Below, piece by piece: positions 50,791 through 62,193 of a DNA stretch of 64,000 nucleotides (position 1 is its first letter; each line of letters begins with the position of its first letter). The DNA lies in the NCBI GenBank assembly GCA_015680685.1, contig MNCI01014495.1, forward strand, positions 1,089,012 through 1,153,011, in the 5' to 3' direction. The notes under the pieces were generated by a model that was not told where the DNA came from, did not search any database, and was given only the letters and a program-made list of their open reading frames with translations. A program made the translations under genes and the position numbers. Origin of the DNA: Gnetum montanum. Its lineage: Eukaryota > Streptophyta > Gnetopsida > Gnetales > Gnetaceae.

Positions 50791-52271
50791 ATGTGATCTC
50801 CAAATGTTCCTCTGATCCCTATCTCCTATTCTCTCTCCATCATTACCACATGCCACAATAAATGAGAAGAAAGATCACTGCATTCAAAATGATAACGGTT
50901 TAATTGTGTTTCAAAAGGGAAAATAGAAATTTTCTTTTTACAGTATCCGATCTGGATGCATTTCAATTTTTCATTCATTCATAAAAAAAAAACAGAATTT
51001 TTTTTTTCAATCATGCAATTCTTCATTGAGCATCAAATCTCTGGATATCAAGTAGTAAATCCAATAATACGACTTCCCCAAATGCCCAACGCCCCACTAC
51101 AAAATCACAAATTAAATACCTTAACATCTAGAACCCAAGTAGAAAGTTCCGAATCAAATGCAAAGCTTTTTAATGATAACGTTGTGTAATCTGACATGGA
51201 ATCGTTTATTTTACTACTGTTTTTCTTAATTGTTGTGATTTTCGGATTCCTGCAATGAGGAATCGGAACTGGCGAGGGATCACACTGAAGCATTAATTTA
51301 GAGGAGTATTGCTCAAACAATGCATGCCGAGATATGTTTAGATATAAGTCTACGTATGCATTTTTGGCACTTCAAAAAAAAAATTAGTAGTAAACCTTTG
51401 TTCTTTAGTTTGAACAAGATATGAGATTTGCATGCATTCTAGTGTTGTTCTTGGTTTGTGGCAGAGACTGTTTGCATGTTTCCATGCTCCATCTTCATAT
51501 TACGAAGCACATTTTAGGCTTGATCCACGAGAGTGGAAACGACCATGAAAACTTCCTTTCCCATTTGAATCATTGGTTGTTTGGAATTTGAGCATGAAAA
51601 ATCTTGTAGTGGTATGGTTTCCATTGTTCTTATACTCCTAGAAGATGCTATTGTAGAGTAAATTAATGGTTTGTCCTATAGAAAGATTGGCAGATTGATC
51701 ATCAATTACTTGGTTTTGATTTGATTATTGTTCAAGTTACATTTATGAGATAAGCTCTTCTAACTAGGTTACATTCATTTCATAGAAAATAAGCTTGTCA
51801 GTTAAGTTGTTGATTAGAATTTCAATTGTAAGATAAGAATAGTTAATTACCTTTAATATGCGCCAAATAACATTTAAAATTTTTTCTAACCTTTTATATT
51901 TAGTCATAACTTTTCTAACTGTTGATTCTTAACTAACTTGTGTATGTATATGTGCCTAGAATTACTTTGCACTACCTCCAATGAGATATTTTGTCTTTAG
52001 TAATTGTATCCCCTATAAATAGTATCTTTGTGCTTATGGATCTTTAATAATTAAAAAGATCATCCCTAGAGGCTCAATGCTTGATCTTGGGAGGGTGGTG
52101 GATGAGTGAAAGCCTAACCTCTTTTGAGTGGTTGCACCAAGGCTTGAACTCATGTTTTATGACTTGAAAAGCAAGCACATTACCATCACTTCAAGTGGCA
52201 ATCCTTTTTTGTGTTTTTAATAATTGCTTTGGAAAAGTTGGTGTGCTTAGTTTTTTTGCCAAATTTTGAAT
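50791..52271. other. AT-rich spacer, possibly interior of the older element
   Basis: No coding content is recognised. A stretch at about 52075-52205 has a minus-strand tRNA B-box-like GAGTTCAAGCC, but no full SINE structure. Confidence 0.45.
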
Positions 52272-52276
52272 ATACC
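52272..52276. repeat. Target site duplication ATACC (left)
   Basis: ATACC directly abuts the left edge of the LTR at 52277 and recurs at 61000-61004 directly after the other LTR. The five-base length fits LTR retrotransposon integration. Confidence 0.85.
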
Positions 52277-53102
52277 TAATGAGTGGCAAGGTACCCCTAC
52301 ACTCAACCATACGAATACGAGCGTTTCATGCACGATCTAGTTGAACTTCGCAGACAGACTAGTTGTGGTATCTAGACGATTACTCATAGATCATAGTTCG
52401 TTGTCTTCCCACCTGGACTAGTATTAGCTTTGTCACGTATAATTTAGTGCAGAGTGAGGTGTATGATGTGTTCCTACACTAAGGCTACTCCTAGGTATGA
52501 TGGTAAATAATATCAACTAAACTAGGAGAGAGGATGAGAGAGAATCTAAACTAGCCTAAGTGCAATGAGCATCCGTTCCTTAATCATCCGTACACATCTT
52601 GGACCTCGTGCACGACTACCACTCGGATTACCAAATGCATGGCCTAGGTACGCTACTGGGTTACCAAGTAGTCACACTTGAATTCTCGTGATTAAGTCGT
52701 ACTCATTCCGCGTTACTAGGAGATAAGGGTAGAGAGATATTAACTAAGAAAGCAATAAATAACAATGACAATTAAATAAATAATTAAGCTAAGTGGATGC
52801 TGCAATGATGAAGTAATCTCGATCTTTATTGCCAATCATGTGCGTGTCCAAGTACGTCACACTCAGATGTCATACAATTACAATCATCACACTACGTGCA
52901 TGCATTGGGAGAAAAGGGTTGAGAGGAAAAACTAACGTGCTAAAAACTATTGAAAACTTAAACTTTAAAAACTACCTCTACCAAAACTGTCTATCTCTTA
53001 TTTATAGATGAGGAGACAGGCTGCAATATCGTGTCTAGGCTGTGATATCGCGTACGCGATATCATGGATGCAATATCGTAGCCCACAATCCATGACTCAT
53101 CA
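52277..53102 (-). repeat. 3' LTR of the minus-strand element
   Basis: 826 bases. Its outer edge on the + strand reads TAATGAGTGG (one change from TGATGAGTGG in the other copies) and its inner edge ACTCATCA. It has a TATA box (TATAAATA, minus, 52999-53006) and, upstream of it, the 20-base palindrome at 53044-53063. Confidence 0.9.
53044..53063. promoter_or_regulatory. Palindromic CG-rich motif in LTR U3
   Basis: GATATCGCGTACGCGATATC reads identically on both strands. It lies about 40 bases upstream of the LTR TATA box in the element's orientation. Imperfect versions occur at the same place in the other LTRs (about 60945-60960 and 62223-62243) and again inside the leader at about 56597-56635. 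Confidence 0.8.
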
Positions 53103-53113
53103 TACCCCCACGA
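53103..53113 (-). other. Polypurine tract next to the 3' LTR
   Basis: TCGTGGGGGTA on the minus strand directly precedes the LTR start TGATGAG. This is the expected place and composition for plus-strand priming. Confidence 0.7.
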
Positions 53114-53408
53114 CTGAATGAAAACTCGTCCTCGAGTTAAAGTGAGAACAAGCTCCATTGATTACACAGTTGATAGATATGGGATTATTGACTAACAAGA
53201 ATTGATTCATGCTGCAGTGTGAAACTAGAACAAAATTAAGACACAACATAGAGAAGGTAAAAGAAAATCCCATAGCTACAAAATTGGGTGGAACTCATGT
53301 AGTTCCTAGTGGCGGTGGCTCCTCCATGGGTGCCTTTCCCTTGTCTTGTGCTCCAGGTCTTGGGAGTTGATGGCATCAAAGTATGGCCTAGAGTTTCTCC
53401 TCTTCTGT

Positions 53409-56096
53409 TCAAGGATCCTGTGCCGTCCATGCTAATGTTCCGATGTTTGATGGAGTCGGCACCTCCCATGGGCACAGTAGTTGCAGAAACATTTTATTTG
53501 CCTTGACATACCAAGCCTCAAACACCCACCATTCCTCCTCGTAGGCTTTGGCTTTGTCTCTGTATTCTTGAAAATTTGCGAGCCATCGAGCCAAGTCTGT
53601 TGCGACACCTTTCTGCCCCTGGTAGCTTGCTTTAACCACCTCGAGTTCAGAATTTGCAACCTCCAATTTATGCAATATTTTATTGTATTCTACAAATTCT
53701 GTTTCATATTAAACATAGGTGGTGGGTACCTGTTGCTCAAGATCTGTTCTCGAGCACCCTGTTGTCAGCATGGTAAGGTTGGCATACCACAGGTTTGCCA
53801 ACTCCATGTATTCTATAAGGTCCTAGATCTGCAGGTAGTGACTCTTAACTTTTGTCTAGTGGGCAAATGCATATGTGTCCAATATGGCCCGCCAGTCAGT
53901 GTGTTGAGCACTGAGAGCATTCATGTGGGCCTTGGCCATATGGATCTCCTTCTCGATGATTTGCTTATACATCCCCACCTGGTCCTGGAAATGCTCCTTC
54001 AATTTCTCATGTTGTTTAGCCTCATTCTACCATGCGCTTATTTCAATGGCTGTCTCCTAACGGATGATGCATACCTCCTCCATCGAGAGGGTTTGATTTT
54101 CCCTAGCTAAGCGGTTCATGTCTTGGTTGACCCTGATTAGTTGTTCTCACAACTGTTGAAAGTGTTCTTTGAGAACATTCTTTTGTTTCTCTATAGAGGT
54201 CAACTGAAGGTTGTCAGCAACAAGTTGTTTATTTTCCTCTTGTAAGACTTTGAGTGCCCTGGTGTGCACATAATTTTGCACTTGTGCTGCAGAGGCATCC
54301 CAAACAACCTTCTCTTTTTCTTCTACCACCCTTTTATTCTCTGTCAAAAGTTTAGTAAGTCGCTCAGTTTTGAAAGTGTCCAGCTGGTCTACGGGAATGA
54401 ATTAAGAAGGATCCCGTTGTGCTGCTTGTAGGGTCATGAGCCTTTCTTGCAATCTTTGTACTTCTGCTTCAACATGCTCAACCCTTATCTCTGTCAAGAC
54501 CAACTTCCTTTTGCTGGAAATGGGTTCTGATTGTACTGCTGTTACATCCTATGGGATATCAAACAAAGATGTCATTACCTGTCCTGTTTGTAGCAATCGA
54601 TCAAGTACATCCTCATGTTCCGTAGGAGTCATGGAGGTTCTGGCCAGAGTTTGAGCATCACGTGCTCCTGTAAGATCTGCCAGTGGCACAACAGGCACAT
54701 TGAATGATTCCTTAACATGGTCTGCAACCACTTCTGCAGCTCCTGCTGCATCTTGGTGCTGCATGACCACCATCGGGGCCCCTTCTCCAATTTCTAATTA
54801 CACCTGAAAGGACATAGCGTTCCCTAAAATCTGTTGTGACCAAGCACTCTCTCCTCCTCCTGTCTGAATGAACACTTCACGATGCGCTTGATCCATAGAA
54901 ACCGTGGGCTGTACAGCATTGTCGATGATGCGAAAGAGATTTGCGTCATCACGACTTCCCCAACTGACCGTCTCAATGATGGCCTTGAGATGGCTCATCG
55001 ACGGTCTGTAATCTTGTGGCGGTGGCAGTGGTTGATCCTGCTGGCCCGTGCTAGGCTCTGCTAGCCCATGCTAGGCCCTGCTTCTTGTTGTTGGCTGGGT
55101 CTTGCAAGTTGAGTTGTAGTTGGCCCTGTCGTCTGTTCTTTTTCTTGTTCCGACCCCAGCGTCTCACCAGTGATTTTTCTTGCAGTTAGTGGCTTTAGCA
55201 GTTTGGCATACGAAGCATTTTGGGCTTTTTGGAGAACATCATTGGTGTGTCCTCTAATACCAGCACATCTGCATAGCTTCCTGATAAGATAAGGAAAGGG
55301 CAATGTAGGCTTCCCTGTCTTCCGTTCTTCAAACTACCTCAAGATCTCCATAAAATATAGATGAGATAGGTTAGTCTTAACCTTTCCCATCAACACTACA
55401 CATCCTCTTGCCACATATGTTGAAATTCTTTTTAAGCCTTTTGTGGGGAAGAGGTGATAAGTCCCTATTTTGAAATAAATCCTCTCTTCCATTGTCAATT
55501 CCCCAAATGTCTTATCTTCCTTGCCATACGTCCTTTCTAACCAAACTCGTCACGCATCAAGGTCTGAGCGGGTAGGCAATTGAGCAACCTTTGACCTTAT
55601 ATTTAGAAGGTTTAATACTTCTGAAATGGCTTGAACAGAGAAATCAACAGTCAACAGTCACACCACAAATGTTAACCGTGGTGCCTTGTTCTTTGTTGTG
55701 CCAAAATTGGTACGTTTCCCCTAAGTACCAGACACCGCTTTCAGAGAGGATAGGCCATAACGAGAACCCTTTGAGGTGATCCCTAATGGCCTCCAGAGCA
55801 AATTCTATGAAATATCCAAAGTTTAATTCCAAAATCACTGCAGTGAATATGGACCTTTCATGGATGGCCTGAACACAATCCTTGGGCAACGTGAGATGTT
55901 GTCCTTGTTCAGATGCTGCTGTAGCTACTCCTTCTGCCTGCCTTGATTGTACAGTAGTAGGGTCCTCTTGGTGGATACTAAATGATTGTTCCTCCTACTC
56001 TACATGCTATCTAGCAGGAACTTGTCCTTCACCTCTCCTAGGTCATTTAATCTCACCTTGAGCAGGACCTTCTTGTTGTCCGTGTTTCAGGGCCAT
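53409..56096 (-). pseudogene. Coiled-coil retroelement ORF of unknown function (broken)
   Basis: The frame starts at ATG 56096 (MALKHGQQEG). It has early stops (TGA and two TAGs within the first 40 codons) and a frame change between about 55300 and 55000. Readable segments include ERTYGKEDKTFGELTMEERI (about 55530), PFPYLIRKLCRCAGIRGHT (about 55300), and Glu/Lys/Gln-rich heptad-like stretches (54347-54147 and 53675-53460) that predict coiled coils. The middle resembles ORFs annotated as plant transposon proteins in non-autonomous Athila/Tat relatives, but I cannot name a domain securely. No protease or RT follows it before the polypurine tract. Confidence 0.55.
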
Positions 56097-57670
56097 CTGC
56101 AATTACACGAGCCAATCGTTAGTAAGGTTGTTACCAAAGTTAGGTTATACCTTACTGCTTGCCTTAATGGATTTGCTTTATCTTCGTGTGACGTTAATTA
56201 AAATGTCCCTGAAAGATTATAATATTGAATCCTCTTTGCTTAAGTGGTTTCTAAATCTAGTTTCCAGGTATTACTAAGGAGATAAAATTATTTTTGGCAC
56301 GTTTATCCTTAATTTTATAACTAATTACCCTTGATAATGTCCTTCAGGTGATGACGAATTTCAAAAAAGTTACATGCTATTCAGCATGTGCCCCTCCCCC
56401 ACGACTAAGCTAAACACTCCAGGTTCAAGTAGGTTCAAACGGAATGAAAATCAAAGGACCAACGAGCGAGGTATGGATATGAAAGCAAGGGATGCGCAAT
56501 CGCAAGTCGTAGAGAGAAATTTGAAAGACTTCCCCCACGTGAATAGTTGAAAATGATGTTATGTAGCGCAGGGGGGTTACGTATATATATATTTTTGAGA
56601 CACGATATCGCATACGTGATATTGCAGATGCGATATCATGGCCTATCAATGTTAGGACACTTATGTAATATACCGAATTTTTAATTTTTTTTCTGAAATT
56701 AATGATGTAAACTAAGGACATCCGGACGAGTGTTGAAGGGTTCTAGGGCAATTCAACTAGTTCTGAAGGCACAAAAATCATGATGGTGTGGAATTTATCA
56801 ATAAGGACCTCGGGTGATAAGGGAGAGAAAAAGGCTATGTGATGGTTCATAGGAACATTTGAATCGAAGGGGTAGTAATGAGGGAAAGAATATCGTTAAC
56901 AATACACTAAGGGTAATAGATGGTTTGTGGAAGATGTGTTATGAGTGTAAATTACAACAAGTTATGCAAGTGGGTCCTCCCCAAAGCAAGTTCCAACCTA
57001 TACTGTTCTTGCGTAACCACACCTTAAAATGTCTATAGGCACTAGAAGGGTTAAATGTAATCCACACTGGTTCTACAAAACACACACATGTAAGTATCAT
57101 CGGAATGAGGTAAGAATTCTATGCTATATGAGACACGAGCTACAATTACATGAACAATGAAATGAGATGGACTATAGAAGGGATTGTAGAGATTGGGACA
57201 TGAGGTAACTGACCCAAGGCACAATGAATCTTGCGTGTAAAGCGTGATTAATGTGTCATTAGCTTGTTATTCCAAGATCAGGACCAAGTCCATTCCTCTA
57301 ATCAGTGACACCACATTGTTTCATCCCATGATGAGCGACTATGAGAGTACCATAACAACAAGGCATACGATCACGTGGCATTTTGTTCAAAGGAGGAGTG
57401 ATTTTTGCTTTGTGGCACTTTCTTTGTTTTTTTTTTTGATTATTGAATCCAAAGAAGCTACCAACCCTTAGGCATGGGTGCATGTCTTTCCAGTGGGATC
57501 CCCTAGAACAGCATTGGATTTTTTAGTGCCTTTTGATTACTCTTACTCCCATTTTGCGTTAGATCTACAAGGATTTTAGTACAACCACGTTGCGTGATAA
57601 CTCTCACAGACGTCAGCAAAGAGAATTCGCAAGTCCCCTTGATGTCACACCCTAATCATTCCCTCTTGAT
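56097..57670 (-). other. Leader region between internal PBS and coiled-coil ORF
   Basis: About 1.6 kb without coding content, as long leaders of Tat/Athila-type elements often are. It contains an extra copy of the LTR's ATATCGC-type motif at about 56597-56635. Confidence 0.5.
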
Positions 57671-57688
57671 TCCCCGGCAATGGCACCA
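57671..57688 (-). other. Internal primer binding site (tRNA-Asp type)
   Basis: TGGTGCCATTGCCGGGGA on the minus strand differs from the complement of the plant tRNA-Asp 3' end (TGGCGCCGTTGCCGGGG) by two C/G-to-T/A changes. It follows the partial LTR at 57690 with a one-base spacer. Confidence 0.75.
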
Positions 57689-57689
57689 A

Positions 57690-57878
57690 TGATGAGTGGC
57701 GAGGTACCCCTACACTCAACCATACGAATACGAGCGCTTCACGCATGATCTAGTTGAACTCTGCAAACGGACTAGATGTGGTATCTAGATAGTTACTTGT
57801 AGATCGCAGTTCGCTGTCTTCCTACCTGGACTAGTATTAGCTTTGTCACATATGGTTTAGTCCAGAGTGAGGTGTATG
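57690..57878 (-). repeat. Internal partial LTR (3' 189 bases)
   Basis: Matches the PBS-proximal end of the outer LTRs (TGATGAGTGGCGAGGTACCC...) and breaks off after GAGGTGTATG, where the outer LTRs continue. It marks the join between two elements inside one insertion. Confidence 0.85.
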
Positions 57879-58329
57879 GGCTCACTATCCAAATAATTGA
57901 TCACTCGAAACTCAACAACATAGAACACACCTCAACCAACAAGCCACATGGGTGTTTTATGCGTAGATGAGATTACTTATAAAAAGATAAAAAGACAAAA
58001 AGATAAAACAAGAAATTGAAAAATGAAAAACTGGAAAACAAAAAGTTGTAAAATTAAAGAGAATGAAAAATATTTATTAATCCTACTTGTTATTAGAATG
58101 GGGGATATCCCCCATAACTAAACGGTTGAGCATGATAAAGGTTAATAAATGAAAGATGAGGATCCTTGCATGTTGAAAATATCGAAACTTGGTCATACTT
58201 ACCCCATTGGGGTTCACACACCTAATTATAGTAAGCATAGGGGTGCAATTTATAAGATGTTGTTCCTGGGTAAAGAGTTGACCCACTATGATACTTGAGA
58301 CCATAACATGGTATGCAAGGATCAGGATG

Positions 58330-60045
58330 TCATCCTCCATGACTATATTCATTGGGCCGTATGGTTGTTGGAGTGTTAATTGGTGGCCCTGATGAGGTGA
58401 CACGAGGTGTTGGGTTTGAGGAGAATGATGCATCACAGTGTTGGACTTGTGTTGAGTTGGAGAATGCAGTGACCTTGGAATTGTGTTGTCCCTTCCTACG
58501 GTCATGTCTAAAGAAGGGACATCTTCGACATTGAGGAGGTCCCTCATTGCTGTTAGCAATAGTAGCACAAGTAATGTTCATGGGTTGTTGCAATGTAGAA
58601 GGAGGAAAAAGATGAGAATGTTGAAATTTAGGAGAAGTGTAAGGTACATACAGCGATGGTTGTGTTGAGGACATGGGTTGATAGTACTGAGGAGAATAAT
58701 AATGCGATGAGATAGAGTATGTTAACCTAGTTAGAGAAACAAGATGTTGAACTAGATAAGCATTTGGATTCGGATGATACGAAGGGTATCCCTAGTTTAG
58801 GGATGGCTTCCCTGGTGACTAGGATTGTTGCCACTATGATCGAACACAATATCTCTGTCTGAACTCTGGGTGTAACGTGCTTTCCCAATGCTCATATAAA
58901 TGTAACAAGATTGGGCATTGGCCCTTGGGGTGATCGTATAGGCAAATGTTACATTCATACGTATGATTGGTAGTTGAGCTTTTATTTTCTTCATCCCTTC
59001 TTTCCGATTGTCTAATGATATTTTGTCTTGCTTCTCGGGTTGTTAAAACCCTATCTTCAATAATATTGATATATTCTCCACACTTTTTATGCATCCATTC
59101 CAGCATCTTATTGATCTTTTCTTCGATTTCACCTAATGATTATTGTACTGACAAAGATGGTTCTTCCTCCTTGAAATAGATTGATTTCTCCTTTTTATGA
59201 TTATGAACCTCTGTTAAGTTGAGATTTTGGTCTCGTTGATGTTTTCCAACACTCTCCCATCTAGCCATTTCTCCTTCTTCTTTTGCTACCTGCTTAATAA
59301 GCTCTTGGAATTGATGGATTTGTAGTTCGTATAGTTGACCTTGGGCATACGTCCCTAAGGTCTCTCTTGTTTCATCACGAAGCCCATCAATGATATGGTA
59401 CATTAGCCTTTCCTCGGAGAACACATGGCCTGGAAAGTTGTTTAACAGTGCATAATATCTTTCTAAGGCCATGTCCAAGGGTTCATGTTGTGCTTGTTTC
59501 CACTCTTGGATTTGTTTCCTCAAGGCTGACACTCTTGTGTAAGTTTGATATCTTTTGTTAAAGAGTTCTACCATTGTTGGCCAACGTCGAATTGAATTTG
59601 GTTTTAACGATTTATACCATACTTTTGCTTGGCCAACGAGTGTCATAGGAAAGAGCTTGAGTTTTTGCCAACCGTTATCAATGTTGTTCCATGCACAGGC
59701 ATCATAGAAGGCTTGTAAATGTTGTTGTGGATCTAAGTCATAGCCTCTTGAGAAATTGGGAAAGTTGTTTAAATCAAGCCTAGGTAGGCGGCTCTCTTTA
59801 CGATGCCTATGGGAGATTTGAACAGCCTCTTGTAATTACCTTAGGCTTGTAGTGGCCAGTAGGGGTTCATCGTCATCGAGTAAGTTATGCTTTCATGCAT
59901 TGGGATGATGCTGCCTTGGTTTATGTTTATAAGAAACCTCCACCTCAGATTGTGTACTCCAATCTTCATTGGCATATAATTCATTGGTTCTCCAATGAAT
60001 TGCCTCACTAGATGTGGCATTATCGTAGTCTCGTAGGAGAGGCAT
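58330..60045 (-). pseudogene. Ty3/gypsy-type gag (Retrotrans_gag) pseudogene
   Basis: A single frame from ATG 60045 (MPLLRDYDNATSSEA) holds the capsid core PRLDLNNFPNFSRGYDLDP (about 59790), LFPMTLVGQAKVWYKSL (about 59650) and RRWPTMVELFNKRYQTYTR, then a zinc-finger-like C-X2-C-X3-H-X4-C (CNICLYDHPKGQC, about 58940). A second Cys/His cluster is at about 58510 (CRRCPFFRHDRRKGQ). Stops in the same frame include TGA 59895-59893, TAA 59838-59836 and one at 59140. Gag forms the virus-like particle of the element. No pol genes follow before the internal LTR. Confidence 0.8.
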
Positions 60046-60167
60046 GGTTGTGAAATTGTATGTGAATTTGTATGTGACTTTTTGTAATTATTTCTTCCTA
60101 AAAGATATATTGTTAATTCCTATATAGCGCTCTTGTATGATATAACTAATCTAGATAACTAGCACCG

Positions 60168-60185
60168 TCCCCAGCAACAGTGCCA
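60168..60185 (-). other. Primer binding site of the 5' LTR
   Basis: TGGCACTGTTGCTGGGGA on the minus strand follows the LTR end with a one-base spacer. It is a decayed form of the tRNA-Asp-type PBS. Confidence 0.75.
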
Positions 60186-60186
60186 A

Positions 60187-60999
60187 TGATGAGTGGCAAG
60201 GTACCCCTACACTCAACCATATGAATACGAGTGTTTCACGCACGATCCGGTCGAAATTCGTAGATGGACTACTTGTGGTATCTAGACAGTTACTCGTAGA
60301 TCGCAGTTCACTGTCTTCCCACCTGGACTAGTATTAGCTTTTTCACATATGGTTTAGTCTAGAGTGAGGTGTATAATGTGTTCCCACACTAAGGCTACTC
60401 CTGGGTATGATGGTAAATAATATCAACTAAACTAGGAGAGAGGATGAGAGAGAATCTAAACTAGCCTAAGTGCAATGAACATCCATTCCTTAATCATTCA
60501 TATACATCTTGGACCTCGTGCACGACTACCACTAGGGTTACCAAACGCATGGCCTAAGTACGCTACTGGGTTACTAAGTAGTCACACTTGAATGCTCGTG
60601 ATTAAGTCGTACTCATTCTGCATTACTAGGAGATAAGGGTAGAGAGATATTAACTAAGAAAGTAGTAAATAACAATGACAATTAAATAAATAATTAAGCT
60701 AAGTGGATGCTACAATGATGAAGTAATCTCAATCTTTATTGCCGGTCATGTGCGTGTCCAAGTACATCACACTCGAATAAGGATGACGTACAATTACAAT
60801 CATTACACTGCGGGCATGCACTAGGAGAAAAGGGTTGAGAGGAAAAACTAACGTGCTAAAAACTATTGAAAACTTAAACTTTAAAAACTGCCTCTACCAA
60901 AACTATCTACCTCTTATTTATAGATGAGGAGACAGGCTGCCATATCACGTACGCGATATCATGGATGTGATATCGTAGCCCACAATCCATGACTCATTA
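60187..60999 (-). repeat. 5' LTR of the minus-strand element
   Basis: 813 bases, closely matching 52277-53102 with scattered changes and a deletion of about 20 bases near the palindromic motif. The inner edge is TGATGAGTGG and the outer edge ACTCATTA (one change). TATA box at 60915-60922 on the minus strand. Confidence 0.9.
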
Positions 61000-61004
61000 A
61001 TACC
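61000..61004. repeat. Target site duplication ATACC (right)
   Basis: Pairs with 52272-52276 across the minus-strand element. Confidence 0.85.
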
Positions 61005-61385
61005 TAATAAATTAAGAGAGTAAAGGGAGTAAGGCACATTTCAAAAGTAACATAAAATAAGATGTTTGTACTTTTATCTTCAATTCATCTAATAAAAATA
61101 ACTTTTGCATTCTTTCATTAGCTTGCTAATTTTTTACACTTCAGCCTAACACCTATACACTCATACAACACTAATGATAACTTGAAAAATTTTCTTCTAA
61201 CCTTCCATGCCTATAATCCTATTATTTTACATTTGTTTTTAATTGCATATACATGAGTTTATTGTCTAACATAATTATTTAACAAAATTTTAAAGGATAG
61301 AGAAATGCTCAATAATTGGAGGAAAAACATTATTCTTTCCATTTAAAAAAAGAAAGGAAACATGCAAAAATAAAAGCTTTATTGG

Positions 61386-62193
61386 CAATTTTATAAAGTA
61401 TTGCCAAGGCACCTTGCCTATGAGCATGGTTTGAAGGATGGGTTTTGATTTTGAGATGGGGAGGTGATGTGTTGTGGGGGAAGTGGTTCTAGTGGAGTTG
61501 GTCAACCCAAATCTCATTATAGAAATGAGAAACGACTATTGGTAAGTGTTTATTCAAATCATGGTTTCTTTATATTGAATCATTTAATTGAAAATGAATG
61601 ATTCTCAATAAGTGGTTTTAGTGTGATTAAGGTCAATCAAAATCATAAAAAGATAACATCACAAACGTTAAACCTTAACAAAGCACAAGGATTACAAAAT
61701 AACTAACCAATAAATAGCAAAGAAAATTGTAGCCTAGGATAATTGCTACTAAAACTTAAAAACTCTAATAATCCATACTTGTCATAAAGAACTTTATATT
61801 ATTTTTTATAATATTAAAAAAAATTATGAAAAAAATTTAAAGACAAGAAACTTAGTAGAATCAAAATCATAAATCACAAGCTGCAATAATGGTGATAGTA
61901 GAAACCATGGTAGTAAGTTACAGTAGTAATGACACAAGTAGGTGATATGTAGCAAGTAAAGAGTAGTAACATGCAAGCAATGTGCAAGTATCGACAATAA
62001 TAATAATTGGTTGCAAGTAGGAGCTAGTACTAAGCAACAATGGGCAGCAACTTACAATAATGAGGATAATGAGAATGAAAACAAAGGAAAAGTGGAAATG
62101 AAAAGGAAGAATGAGATAGAAGAAAAAGAAAGAAAAGGTTTAATACTAAAATCTACCTTCCCTCTTTGGTTTTCTCTTTTGGGCTTTTATAAC
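61386..62193 (-). repeat. Right copy of the LTR-like direct repeat, cut by a later insertion
   Basis: Matches the left copy at 50107-50790 (TATTGCCAAGGCACCTTGCC at its start, then about 61740-62190). It also has about 270 bases (61440-61710) not seen in the left copy. It stops abruptly inside the TATA-like segment (GGGCTTTTATAAC) where the plus-strand LTR begins at 62194. Confidence 0.6.

Larger units (their letters stand above)
52277..60999 (-). mobile_element. LTR retrotransposon (Tat/Athila-like PBS), minus strand, composite interior
   Basis: Two closely similar LTRs (52277-53102 and 60187-60999) face the minus strand and are flanked by the 5-base duplication ATACC. In element order: 5' LTR (60187-60999), PBS (60168-60185), a gag-like pseudogene (60045-58330), then an internal partial LTR with its own PBS (57690-57878 and 57671-57688), a leader, a coiled-coil pseudogene (56096-53409), a polypurine tract (53103-53113) and the 3' LTR. 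No protease, RT, RNase H or integrase is recognised, so it is non-autonomous. Because the outer LTRs share one target duplication, the composite interior existed before or during insertion, or arose by later recombination. Confidence 0.85.

Noticed and set aside
53481-54110. 209-codon plus-strand open frame
   Set aside because: It is the opposite strand of the coiled-coil pseudogene, with no recognisable content or codon pattern of its own.
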